Assembly: GCA_017432345.1 (NCBI GenBank)
Contig: JAFRJI010000036.1
Coordinates: forward strand, 1 to 32,254
Direction of reading: 5' to 3'
DNA length: 32,254 nucleotides
From: Bacillota bacterium
GTDB taxonomy: Bacteria; Bacillota; Clostridia; Peptostreptococcales; Anaerovoracaceae
The position numbers were made by a program, and so were the translations under genes. Shown here piece by piece: positions 1 through 7,121 of the stretch (position 1 is the stretch's first letter; every line of letters starts with the position of its first letter). A model generated the notes under the pieces. It was not told where the DNA came from. It saw nothing but the letters and a program-made list of their open reading frames with translations, and did not search any database.

Positions 1-101
1 AAGACATCAACGATTCTGCAGCTGACTTCCTCGATGAGCCGATCATCGTTGCCAGAGCATCCGGAACTTGCGTGACCCCGAAGGAAATGAAGAGAAAATA
101 A
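1..101 (+). CDS. C-terminal end of an unidentified protein (partial)
   Basis: An open frame enters from the left edge and reads about 32 residues to a TAA at 99-101, ending in a basic tail (KEMKRK). The next gene begins one base after this stop, so the two are probably co-transcribed and translationally coupled. The remaining piece carries no motif I can recognise, so I assign no function. It could be an accidental frame, but its length up to the edge, the tight junction with the next gene and the absence of a competing start make a real C-terminus more likely. Confidence 0.5.
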   Translation, partial: DINDSAADFLDEPIIVARASGTCVTPKEMKRK

Positions 102-102
102 C

Positions 103-882
103 TTGAAATTCGATTTGCATTGCCACACAAAAGAGGGATCCTTTGACTCCAAAGTATCCCTCTCTGAATATATCCGCAAATACCGCATACTCGGATACGA
201 CGGTTTCATGATCGCCGATCACAACACCTGGCGCGCCTGCAAGAAATGGTCGTACCTGCGTGATCTTCCGGAATACGCTGACTTCACCGTCATCTGCGGG
301 ATCGAATACGACACCAAGGATGCCGGCCACGTTCTCGTCGTGCTGCCGGACGGCGTCTATCCGAGCCTTCTCAAAGTCCGCGGTATGCGCTGCAAAAAAC
401 TCATACGCCTTGTGCACACTCTGGGCGGCATCATCGGCCTCGCCCATCCTTTTGGTGTGCGTTCTTCTTCGGCCATGGGCTTCAAGCTCATGGACCGGCA
501 TCTGCTGGAAGAAATCGACTTCATCGAAGTCTTCAACACCTGTGAGGCGCACGATTCCAACTACCTCGCCGGTGAGCTGGCGGTCAAGTACCACCTGCCG
601 GGAACGGCCGGCACCGATGCCCACAACGCGCAGTATCTGGGCATGGCCTATACCGAGATCGATGCGGACATCCGCAACAATCACGACTTTATCGAGGCAG
701 TAAAAAACGGCGCTATCGTAAGCGCCGGTGGTGTCGAACGTGAAGACACGAGAAAAAGCAAGGCCAAGGATCATTGGGCCGGCGTCATCGGCTACAAGAT
801 CTACAACCGCGGTCTCGGCAAACTCAAAATGCCGCGCCGTAAATACATGCACCGGAAGCAATTTGGCCGTCTGGTCAAATAA
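103..882 (+). CDS. PHP-domain metal-dependent phosphoesterase
   Basis: The 259-residue protein has the PHP (polymerase and histidinol phosphatase) metal-site motifs in order: DLHCH (H6, H8), ADHN (D39, H40), GIEY (E68), AHPFG (H115) and GTDAHN (D172, H174). Known relatives hydrolyse phosphoesters with two or three bound metal ions; the substrate here cannot be told. The start is a TTG at 103, one base after the stop of the preceding gene. It is required because the first metal motif begins only three residues in. No strong ribosome binding site is seen, only a purine-rich run (GAAGAGAAAA), so translation is probably coupled to the upstream gene. It converges on the pseudouridine synthase gene, and I see no terminator in the 12-bp gap. 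Confidence 0.88.
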   Translation: MKFDLHCHTKEGSFDSKVSLSEYIRKYRILGYDGFMIADHNTWRACKKWSYLRDLPEYADFTVICGIEYDTKDAGHVLVVLPDGVYPSLLKVRGMRCKKLIRLVHTLGGIIGLAHPFGVRSSSAMGFKLMDRHLLEEIDFIEVFNTCEAHDSNYLAGELAVKYHLPGTAGTDAHNAQYLGMAYTEIDADIRNNHDFIEAVKNGAIVSAGGVEREDTRKSKAKDHWAGVIGYKIYNRGLGKLKMPRRKYMHRKQFGRLVK

Positions 883-894
883 CCGGATCACAGT

Positions 895-1599
895 CTACAG
901 TTCTTTTAAATAATTGATTTCTTGCCGGGTCAATTTTCGATAATGGCCCGGTTTTAATCTGCCCAAACGGATCTCGCCGATGGCGACGCGTTCCAGCGAC
1001 TGGACTTTGTTGCCCACTGCCGCGAACATCTTGCGGACCTGCCGGTTCTTCCCCTCATGGATCGAGATCTCCACGACTGCGGAGCGAGGGTTTTGCTTGA
1101 GCACTTTGACTTTCGCCGGTGAAGTGACGAACCCGCCGATGTCGACGCCCTTCCGCAGCTGCGAAAGCCGGCGGTCGGAAACCACGCCGGCAACGGTGGC
1201 CACGTACGTCTTGTCCACTTCGTGTTTCGGGTGCGTCAGGGAATACGTCAGCTGCCCGTCGTTGGTCATGATCAGCAGTCCCGTCGTATTGTAATCCAGC
1301 CTCCCGACCGGGAACAGCCGCTCCGGAATGTCGGAAACCAGTTCCGCGACGGTGGCTCTGCCCTTGTCATCCTCCATGGACGTAATATAGCCCAGCGGTT
1401 TGTTGACGGCGACGTAGACTTTGTCCTTCTCGCCCTCGATGAGCTTGCCGTTGACCCAGACCTTGTCGCCGGGCGCCACGTCGAACCCCATCTCGCGGAC
1501 GACCGCGCCGTTGACTTTCACATTGCCGTTGGCGATGAGCTCATCCGCCTTGCGCCTGCTGCAGACGCCGGCCGATGCAATGTACTTATTCAGCCTCAT
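895..1599 (-). CDS. rluB: 23S/16S rRNA pseudouridine synthase, RsuA/RluB family
   Basis: The 234-residue protein has an N-terminal S4 RNA-binding domain (about residues 1-60, MRLNKYIASAGVCSRRKADELI) and a pseudouridine synthase domain with the family signature GRLDYNTTGLL, in which D102 is the expected catalytic aspartate. Enzymes of this family isomerise a specific uridine in rRNA during ribosome assembly. Bacillota members are usually called RluB (23S U2605), but RsuA and RluB cannot be separated by eye, so the gene symbol is provisional. Start ATG at 1599, with a GAGGA ribosome binding site that overlaps the stop codon of the upstream 80-residue gene. The two genes therefore form a tightly coupled pair. 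Confidence 0.9.
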   Translation of the reverse strand: MRLNKYIASAGVCSRRKADELIANGNVKVNGAVVREMGFDVAPGDKVWVNGKLIEGEKDKVYVAVNKPLGYITSMEDDKGRATVAELVSDIPERLFPVGRLDYNTTGLLIMTNDGQLTYSLTHPKHEVDKTYVATVAGVVSDRRLSQLRKGVDIGGFVTSPAKVKVLKQNPRSAVVEISIHEGKNRQVRKMFAAVGNKVQSLERVAIGEIRLGRLKPGHYRKLTRQEINYLKEL

Positions 1600-1602
1600 C
1601 GT

Positions 1603-1845
1603 CTATCCTCGCAGATTCTTCAGGGCATTGAGAAGTTCCAGGTCGGACTGTGTCACCCGCAGACCCGTCTTGTACTCCGTTCCGTCCGGGTACCGGACAG
1701 CCACTGCGATTTCCTGCTTCTCGCAAAAGCCTTTCGCCTGGACATTGTTGAGGAACTGTTCCATCTTCGGATGGTTGCTCATGAACTTGTCTTTTGCCTG
1801 CATCGCTTTGAAGATGCTCTCAAAATTCATCATATCCATATCCAC
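1603..1845 (-). CDS. Small conserved-looking protein upstream of rluB
   Basis: An 80-residue, mostly polar protein with no recognised domain. The N-terminal half looks helical and is rich in Met and Lys (NFESIFKAMQAKDKFMSNHPKMEQFLNNV). The C-terminal half contains a short beta-like stretch (EIAVAVRYPDGTEYKTGLRVTQSDL) and a leucine-rich end. The GTG at 1845 lies 11 nt after a GAGGGG ribosome binding site; ATG codons at 1839, 1833 and 1830 are alternatives. Only three bases separate it from rluB, and the rluB ribosome binding site lies in its last codons, so it is translationally coupled and may act in the same rRNA-related context. No function can be assigned. Confidence 0.7.
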   Translation of the reverse strand: MDMDMMNFESIFKAMQAKDKFMSNHPKMEQFLNNVQAKGFCEKQEIAVAVRYPDGTEYKTGLRVTQSDLELLNALKNLRG

Positions 1846-1919
1846 ATTTTACCATTCCCCTCGCGCGCAGGCAACCCCGCAATCGCAATGCAGGGCGGCA
1901 TTCCCTTTTCCCGGGCGTA

Positions 1920-1948
1920 TTTACCTGTTTTTCTATTTGATGTATAAT
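1920..1948 (+). promoter_or_regulatory. Sigma-A promoter for the 103-aa protein / DUF815 operon
   Basis: A -35-like TTTACC (1920-1925) and a perfect TATAAT (1943-1948) are separated by 17 bp. The start of transcription would fall near 1955, just before the AAGGAGG ribosome binding site at 1963-1969. Confidence 0.6.
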
Positions 1949-1975
1949 GGTCAAGTCAAGACAAGGAGGCGACTC

Positions 1976-2287
1976 ATGAGAAAAATCAAACTGGAACCGG
2001 TTCTGGAATTTGGAAACAAGTGCGATTTCGCCATCATCGATGTGACGGAGTCCGATGGTGCTGCCGGCGGCAAGAAGCGCGGCACGATCACCATCGATTA
2101 CGCGCCGGCGGACGTGCGTCAGCTGGTCGCGGAAGGCAAAGACCTAAACGGCGCGCTCGCCTATTACCATGACCGGATCTACAGTCTGGTGAAATACTAT
2201 ATTTCCGGCGACTGGGAATGCGTCCAGGGCTACGACGAAGCCATGGACATCATCCGGCGCCATATCGAACCGCATTTCGCGGACTGA
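1976..2287 (+). CDS. Hypothetical protein, 103 aa
   Basis: Starts at ATG 1976, seven bases after an AAGGAGG ribosome binding site; an open frame extends further upstream but lacks such signals. The acidic 103-residue protein has a beta-rich first half (LEPVLEFGNKCDFAIIDVTESD) and a helical, aromatic second half (ALAYYHDRIYSLVKYYISGDWECVQGYDEAMDIIRRHIEPHF). I do not recognise a family and see no signal peptide or membrane segment. It is followed after 33 bp by the DUF815 ATPase and shares its promoter, so it may be functionally linked to that gene. Confidence 0.7.
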   Translation: MRKIKLEPVLEFGNKCDFAIIDVTESDGAAGGKKRGTITIDYAPADVRQLVAEGKDLNGALAYYHDRIYSLVKYYISGDWECVQGYDEAMDIIRRHIEPHFAD

Positions 2288-2320
2288 AGCCTTTGCATAG
2301 TAATAGTAAAGGAACGAAAA

Positions 2321-3565
2321 ATGATAAATAGTGCAGAATTAAAAATCAAGATCGATGCGCTGACCGTGTTCAGCGATCTGAAAGAGGACCCCGTCCTGCA
2401 GACGTTCCGGGCGCTGCTGGACAGCTTTTCGGTGCCGGATTACAGCCGGTTCGTGGCGAGCCTCTATCAGAGTACGGACAACCTGTCCGAGTACATCCGC
2501 GAGATCGTGCTCCGCAACGACAACTTCTACGTGAAGGACGTCGCGTCCGGCAAGGTGCAAAGCCCTCCGATCACGGAAGCGGTCAAGTATGAACTGATGG
2601 TGCTGGAAGAGATCGCGGCGGTCACGGCGGAGGATATTCAGGGCAAAGTCCGGGACAGATGCCCGATAGATACTTCCGAGATCTACCTTCCGGGCTGGAA
2701 GAACAATCCGATCCACCTGGCTATGGAATTCACCCGCAAGCTGGGGAACATCCATCAGACCGGGTATGGGATCTTTGCGCGGTACACGTTTTTCCGCGTC
2801 GTCGACGGCAAGATCGTGCCGGTCGCTCACCCGGATTACCAGACGCTCGACGAACTGTTCGGGTATGAACGCGAGCGCGGCCTGATCATCCGCAACACTG
2901 AGGCACTCATCGAAGGCAAGGGCTGCAATAACATGTTGCTTTACGGTGACATGGGCACGGGCAAGAGTTCTACGATCAAGGCAGTCGCAGCCGCATACTC
3001 GGACAAAGGTCTCCGGATCGTGGAAATAAAGAAAAACCAGCTGTTCCAGATCCCGGATATCATGGAAGAACTGGCTTCGAATCCGTTGAAGTTCATTCTG
3101 TTCATCGACGATCTGAGTTTCGCCGGGAACGACGATAATTTCTCGGCGCTCAAGGCGACTCTGCAGGGAAGCATTTCCGGCTGCGCCGGCAATACCGTCA
3201 TATACGCTACCAGCAACCGGCGTCATCTGGTCAAAGAAAACGCCAGCGACCGCGTAGCTGCCAGCGGGTTTGACGAGGATCTGCACCTGAACGACACCAT
3301 GCAGGAGACCATGAGTCTGGCGGCGCGCTTCGGGCTGACCATCACCTTCCAAAAACCAAATAAGGAAGAATATCTGGCGATCGTCCGCGCGTTGGCGGAT
3401 GAGTATGGCATTCCGGTCATCAGCGACGATACGATTGCCTTGGTTCCGGGCGCGCTTACAGAAGCGGAGCTGTTCCGCCGCGCGGAAGCGCATGCGATCC
3501 GCAGAAATGGAAGAAGCCCGCGAACGGCACGCCAGTTCATCGAGCTTCTGAAAACCGGTTTATAA
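2321..3565 (+). CDS. DUF815 family AAA-type ATPase
   Basis: The 414-residue protein carries a Walker A loop GDMGTGKSS (209-217) and a Walker B strand FILFIDDLSF (258-267), followed by a sensor-1-like ATSNRRHL segment. The arrangement of a poorly conserved N-terminal half and a C-terminal P-loop domain fits the DUF815 family of AAA proteins, whose cellular role is not established. The C-terminal region (RSPRTARQFIELL) fits a small lid domain. Start ATG at 2321 with AAAGGAA upstream. It lies 33 bp after the 103-residue gene and converges on cca; no terminator is seen in the 13-bp gap between the two stops. Confidence 0.85.
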   Translation: MINSAELKIKIDALTVFSDLKEDPVLQTFRALLDSFSVPDYSRFVASLYQSTDNLSEYIREIVLRNDNFYVKDVASGKVQSPPITEAVKYELMVLEEIAAVTAEDIQGKVRDRCPIDTSEIYLPGWKNNPIHLAMEFTRKLGNIHQTGYGIFARYTFFRVVDGKIVPVAHPDYQTLDELFGYERERGLIIRNTEALIEGKGCNNMLLYGDMGTGKSSTIKAVAAAYSDKGLRIVEIKKNQLFQIPDIMEELASNPLKFILFIDDLSFAGNDDNFSALKATLQGSISGCAGNTVIYATSNRRHLVKENASDRVAASGFDEDLHLNDTMQETMSLAARFGLTITFQKPNKEEYLAIVRALADEYGIPVISDDTIALVPGALTEAELFRRAEAHAIRRNGRSPRTARQFIELLKTGL

Positions 3566-3578
3566 TTTTTTTCTGACA

Positions 3579-5018
3579 TCAAAGGCCGCTGACGATCTGC
3601 CGGATCCGTACGAGCAGTTTTTCCCGCTCATTCGGCAACGTTCCATCAATGACTTCTTCAAGGACCTGGTCGAGGACTTCTCCGACCCAAGGTCCTTTTT
3701 GTTTGCCCGCGCCGCCCGTATTTTCCGCACTGCTGTCTTCGTTCGCTATGGCCAATACGTCGTTTCCGTTGACCATCAGATCCCGGACACTGAAGCAGGC
3801 GTTGGTTTCGAGAATGCGGTGAATCGTCGCTTCGACCTGATCGTACTTTTCTGAAAGTTCGTGGCTCATGTTGCCGCTCGCGATGTTGTCCGCCCGCTTG
3901 ATATGGAGGATCTCCAACAAGAACTCCGCCCCGTAGCGGTTCATCCATCGTTTGAGGAGCCGCTCGTCGTTCTGGAACACCAAGTCGTGGTATTTGACCA
4001 GCATCGCAACGCGTTCTGTCATGAACCGGTCCGCTTTGAGCCTTTGCATGATCCGGCGCACGAGAACTTCGCCCCGCTCCGCATGCCCGTGCATATGCCC
4101 GATGCCGTTTTCGTCAACATAAAACATATCCGGTTTTCCGACGTCATGCAAAAGTGCCGTCAGCTTCATATATTCGTTCGGTGGCTGCACCACCTCCATC
4201 GCCCGGATGCAGTGCTCGAGAATATCGTATTTGTGATATGGGTTCCTCTGATCGAACCCTTTCATCGGCAAAAGCTCCGGTATCACAACGCCCAGTACAT
4301 CAACGTATCGCCTAATAACGATGCCGGCGAACGGTCCGGTAATCAGCTTTTTGAGCTCGGTGAACAGGCGCTCCGCCGAAACATTCTGCAGCAGTTCCTG
4401 ATTCCGGAACATAGCTTCTTCCGTCGCCGGATCGATGCTGAAAGAACCATCCGGGTCGCTGCCCAGCACTGCCGCAAAGCGCATGGCCCGCATGATGCGC
4501 AGCGCGTCCTCATGGAATCGCTGATCCGGATCACCGACTGTACGGATGATCCGCTTCCGGATATCACCCATTCCGCCAAACGGATCCTGGATGTTCCCGT
4601 TCCGGTCCATCGCGATCGCATTGATGGTGAAATCCCTGCGCTGCAGATCCTCTTTTAAGCTCCTTACAAAGACCACGCTGTCCGGGTGGCGGTTATCGGA
4701 GTACGTGCCGTCCGTCCGGAACGTCGTGATCTCGATCGGGATTCTTTTCCCACTGCCCGCTTCATCTTCAGTAAGCACCGTCAGGGTTCCATGCTGAATG
4801 CCCGTTTCGATCACGCTGTCATTTTGAAAAACCCGCTTCATCTCCTCCGGCGTGGCGCTCGTTGTGATATCGATGTCGCCCGCAGCTGTTCCTGCTGTCC
4901 CCTCGCGTCTCACCTCGTCCATGAGCAAGTCGCGCACGCAGCCACCCACGTAATACGCCTCGTATCCCGCGTCTTCGAGCTTCTGTATTAACTTGTCCCC
5001 TTTCGTGATCCTGTTCAT
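3579..5018 (-). CDS. cca: CCA-adding tRNA nucleotidyltransferase
   Basis: The 479-residue protein begins with the class II nucleotidyltransferase head: YYVGGCVRDLL, then GDIDITTSATPEE with the catalytic DxD (D48, D50), RRDFTINAIAMD, and the RMMRAMRFA-type motif (LRIMRAMRFA) used in nucleotide selection. An HD phosphohydrolase motif follows (LLHDVGKPD). The enzyme adds or repairs the 3' CCA of tRNAs. A short insertion (EVRREGTAGTAAG) sits just before the catalytic DxD. I place the start at ATG 5018 because family members begin a few residues before this motif, although the frame is open to 5087. There is no ribosome binding site; an extended -10 box ends six bases before this ATG, so the mRNA may be leaderless. 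Confidence 0.92.
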   Translation of the reverse strand: MNRITKGDKLIQKLEDAGYEAYYVGGCVRDLLMDEVRREGTAGTAAGDIDITTSATPEEMKRVFQNDSVIETGIQHGTLTVLTEDEAGSGKRIPIEITTFRTDGTYSDNRHPDSVVFVRSLKEDLQRRDFTINAIAMDRNGNIQDPFGGMGDIRKRIIRTVGDPDQRFHEDALRIMRAMRFAAVLGSDPDGSFSIDPATEEAMFRNQELLQNVSAERLFTELKKLITGPFAGIVIRRYVDVLGVVIPELLPMKGFDQRNPYHKYDILEHCIRAMEVVQPPNEYMKLTALLHDVGKPDMFYVDENGIGHMHGHAERGEVLVRRIMQRLKADRFMTERVAMLVKYHDLVFQNDERLLKRWMNRYGAEFLLEILHIKRADNIASGNMSHELSEKYDQVEATIHRILETNACFSVRDLMVNGNDVLAIANEDSSAENTGGAGKQKGPWVGEVLDQVLEEVIDGTLPNEREKLLVRIRQIVSGL

Positions 5019-5024
5019 ACTGAA

Positions 5025-5033
5025 ATTATACCA
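5025..5033 (-). promoter_or_regulatory. Extended -10 promoter of cca
   Basis: Reading leftward, TGG followed directly by TATAAT (5030-5025) forms an extended -10 element. No good -35 is present, as is common with extended -10 promoters. The expected transcription start is at or within one or two bases of the cca ATG at 5018. Confidence 0.5.
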
Positions 5034-5088
5034 CATTGTTTGGCGGCCGCAGACCGATATGTATCCATTCTTTCGATTCTTCCTCATT

Positions 5089-5116
5089 AAAAAACCCGGG
5101 AGGTAATGCTCCCGGG
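5089..5116 (-). terminator. Rho-independent terminator of the Na/Pi cotransporter gene
   Basis: An 8-bp perfect stem, CCCGGGAG (5095-5102) with CTCCCGGG (5109-5116), has a 6-nt loop. Reading leftward it is followed by six T (A run at 5089-5094). It lies 20 bp past the stop of the cotransporter and just upstream of the cca promoter, separating the two transcripts. Confidence 0.85.
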
Positions 5117-5136
5117 AGGTTTCTTCTGTGTGCCGC

Positions 5137-6906
5137 TTAGTCCAAATAGTATTTCTGATGGTATTCTTCGAACATTTCGTTGAAGCGCTCGTCCTTCATC
5201 TTCTTCAGGCTGGACAGGTAACGGTGCGTATCGAATTCGTCGTTGCCGAGCTCGATCATACCGACGGCGATATTCGAACAGTGGTCGGAGATACGCTCAT
5301 AGTTGGTGATCAGGTCATTGAATGCAAAGCCCTTCTCGAATGCGCATTCCCCGCTCGTCAGACGGTCGATGTGGTGACTCTTCATTTCGTCGCACAAGTT
5401 ATCGATGAGCTCTTCCAGAGGTTCGACGTGCATCGCCATCTCCAGATCGTCATTGATAAAGGCGCTCGTCGCGATGGAAACGACCTCGGTGATCGCTTCA
5501 CGAAGCACGTTCAGTTCTTTGACAGCCGCGTCGGAGAATTCGATCTTCTTCCTATATATTTCTTGTGCCGATTCGGCGATGTTCAGTGCATGGTCGGACA
5601 TACGCTCAAAGTCCGTAATGGAGTGCAGGAACTCGTACATCTGCTCGTTCTGTTTCTTGGAAAGTTCCCGGGCGCTGATCTTGACCAGATACGATCCCAG
5701 CTTGTCTTCGTAGATATCGACGGTCTTCTCGATCCGCTTGACTTCCTGGAATCCTTCATCCGTATACTCATCCAGCAGCGCAAACGCATCCAGCAGATTG
5801 GTCTGCACCAGATTCGCCATCGAATCGATAGCCTGGTGGCTTTGCTGCAGAGCCAGCGCCGGGTGCTGGATAAAACGCGCTTCCAGACGGGCGACCGGCT
5901 CCGGAATGTTGCTCTCCTCGGCCGGTTCCGGACGATCCTTGACGATTGCGCAGGCCATCTTTTCCAAAAGCCCCACGCACGGGAACAGGGTCACGACTAC
6001 GACGAACCGGAACAGTGTATTCAAAAGCGCCATGCTGACTGCCGTCATGGTCGCTTCCATGATCGAGAAATCAAAGATGGCGTTGAGCGCATAGAACGCA
6101 ACGCCGCAGATCAACGCGCCGAACACATCGATCAGCAAGTGTACCAGCGCCGTTCTGACGCCGTTGATGTTGGCGCCCAGAGCACTGATGAGGACCGGCA
6201 GGGCGCCGCCGACGGCGATACCCAGCAGGATCGGAAAAGCGGTGGAAAAATGCAGCACCCCGGTCATGGCCAGCGCCTGCAGGATACCGACTGCCGCCGC
6301 CGAACTCTGGATCAGGGCCGTGAACAGAATACCGGCCAGGATACCGAGCACCGGGTTCGCGAAGGCCGTCAGTACGCTGAGGAACTGATCACTTTCGCAG
6401 AACGGCTTGACGGATGTGCTGATGGCGGTCATGCCGTACATGAGCACTGCAAAACCCATCAGGATCTCGCCGACCTGATTTTTGACCTGTGAGGATGTGA
6501 ACTTGCGAAGATAGATACCGATGATCGCGACGATTCCTGTGATCGTGCTGGTCGACAGGAGTGCGACCCATCCGTTGGCACCCTGAATGGCAGATAAACA
6601 AACGATCCAGCCGGTGATGCTCGTTCCGAGAATGGAACCGAGAATGATGCTGACCGCCTGCCGGAACTTCATCATGCCCGAGTTGACGAAACCGATGGTC
6701 ATGATGGAGGTGGCCGATGAGGACTGGATCACGGCGGTGACGCCGACTCCCAGGAGCATGCCCTTGAATGCGTTGCTGGTCAGTTTGTACAGGAAAGTCT
6801 CCAGTTTATCGCCGGCGACTTTCTTAAGGCCGTCTCCCATCAGCGCGATTCCGAACAGAAACAACGCGATGCCGCCAAAGAAAGATATGATATTTACTAT
6901 GCCCAT
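5137..6906 (-). CDS. Na/Pi cotransporter family protein with PhoU-like C-terminal domain
   Basis: The 589-residue protein has a hydrophobic N-terminal part (about residues 1-310) with two copies of the QSS signature of the PNaS family (VIQSSSATS near Q61 and LIQSSAAAV near Q200). A soluble helical C-terminal part (about 345-560) contains PhoU-like repeats (FERMSDHALNIAESA and YERISDHCSNIAVGM). Family members import inorganic phosphate with sodium, or have a linked regulatory role. ATG 6906 is chosen over the longer frame to 6957 because GGAG lies five bases before it and the membrane segment starts at once. It is monocistronic, with a clear promoter and terminator. No phosphate-specific operator is recognised. 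Confidence 0.9.
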   Translation of the reverse strand: MGIVNIISFFGGIALFLFGIALMGDGLKKVAGDKLETFLYKLTSNAFKGMLLGVGVTAVIQSSSATSIMTIGFVNSGMMKFRQAVSIILGSILGTSITGWIVCLSAIQGANGWVALLSTSTITGIVAIIGIYLRKFTSSQVKNQVGEILMGFAVLMYGMTAISTSVKPFCESDQFLSVLTAFANPVLGILAGILFTALIQSSAAAVGILQALAMTGVLHFSTAFPILLGIAVGGALPVLISALGANINGVRTALVHLLIDVFGALICGVAFYALNAIFDFSIMEATMTAVSMALLNTLFRFVVVVTLFPCVGLLEKMACAIVKDRPEPAEESNIPEPVARLEARFIQHPALALQQSHQAIDSMANLVQTNLLDAFALLDEYTDEGFQEVKRIEKTVDIYEDKLGSYLVKISARELSKKQNEQMYEFLHSITDFERMSDHALNIAESAQEIYRKKIEFSDAAVKELNVLREAITEVVSIATSAFINDDLEMAMHVEPLEELIDNLCDEMKSHHIDRLTSGECAFEKGFAFNDLITNYERISDHCSNIAVGMIELGNDEFDTHRYLSSLKKMKDERFNEMFEEYHQKYYLD

Positions 6907-6962
6907 GTTGACTCCATCTTCTGCTGCGAAATTGAATTGAATCCCATTTCTCCCCAATTATA

Positions 6963-6991
6963 ATATTACTAACCGCGGCGATGTTCGTCAA
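6963..6991 (-). promoter_or_regulatory. Sigma-A promoter of the Na/Pi cotransporter gene
   Basis: Reading leftward, TTGACG (6991-6986) and TAATAT (6968-6963) are separated by 17 bp. The expected start near 6956 leaves a leader of about 50 nt before ATG 6906. A further TATAAT at 6962-6957 overlaps the downstream side. Confidence 0.6.
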
Positions 6992-7044
6992 TTGTAAAAT
7001 CAAATAATTGTAAAAACCATGTAAATTTTTAAAACAAGATCGAT

Positions 7045-7077
7045 CCAACAAAAGAGGGCCGGCATTCTGCCGGCCCT
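7045..7077 (-). terminator. Rho-independent terminator of the amidohydrolase gene
   Basis: A 10-bp perfect stem, AGGGCCGGCA (7055-7064) with TGCCGGCCCT (7068-7077), has a 3-nt loop. Reading leftward it is followed by the T-rich tract CTCTTTTGTT. It lies 45 bp after the amidohydrolase stop. Confidence 0.85.
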
Positions 7078-7121
7078 GCTGCTGCCCACTTGTTGCGGGT
7101 TTGGTTTTTATAGGTTTGTTA

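Noticed and set aside
5025-5087. Longer cca start at ATG 5087 or 5036
   Set aside because: Neither has a ribosome binding site, family members start close to the residue encoded at 5018, and the extra residues (RKNRKNGYISVCGRQTMWYNFS) span the -10 box. Kept open until start mapping.
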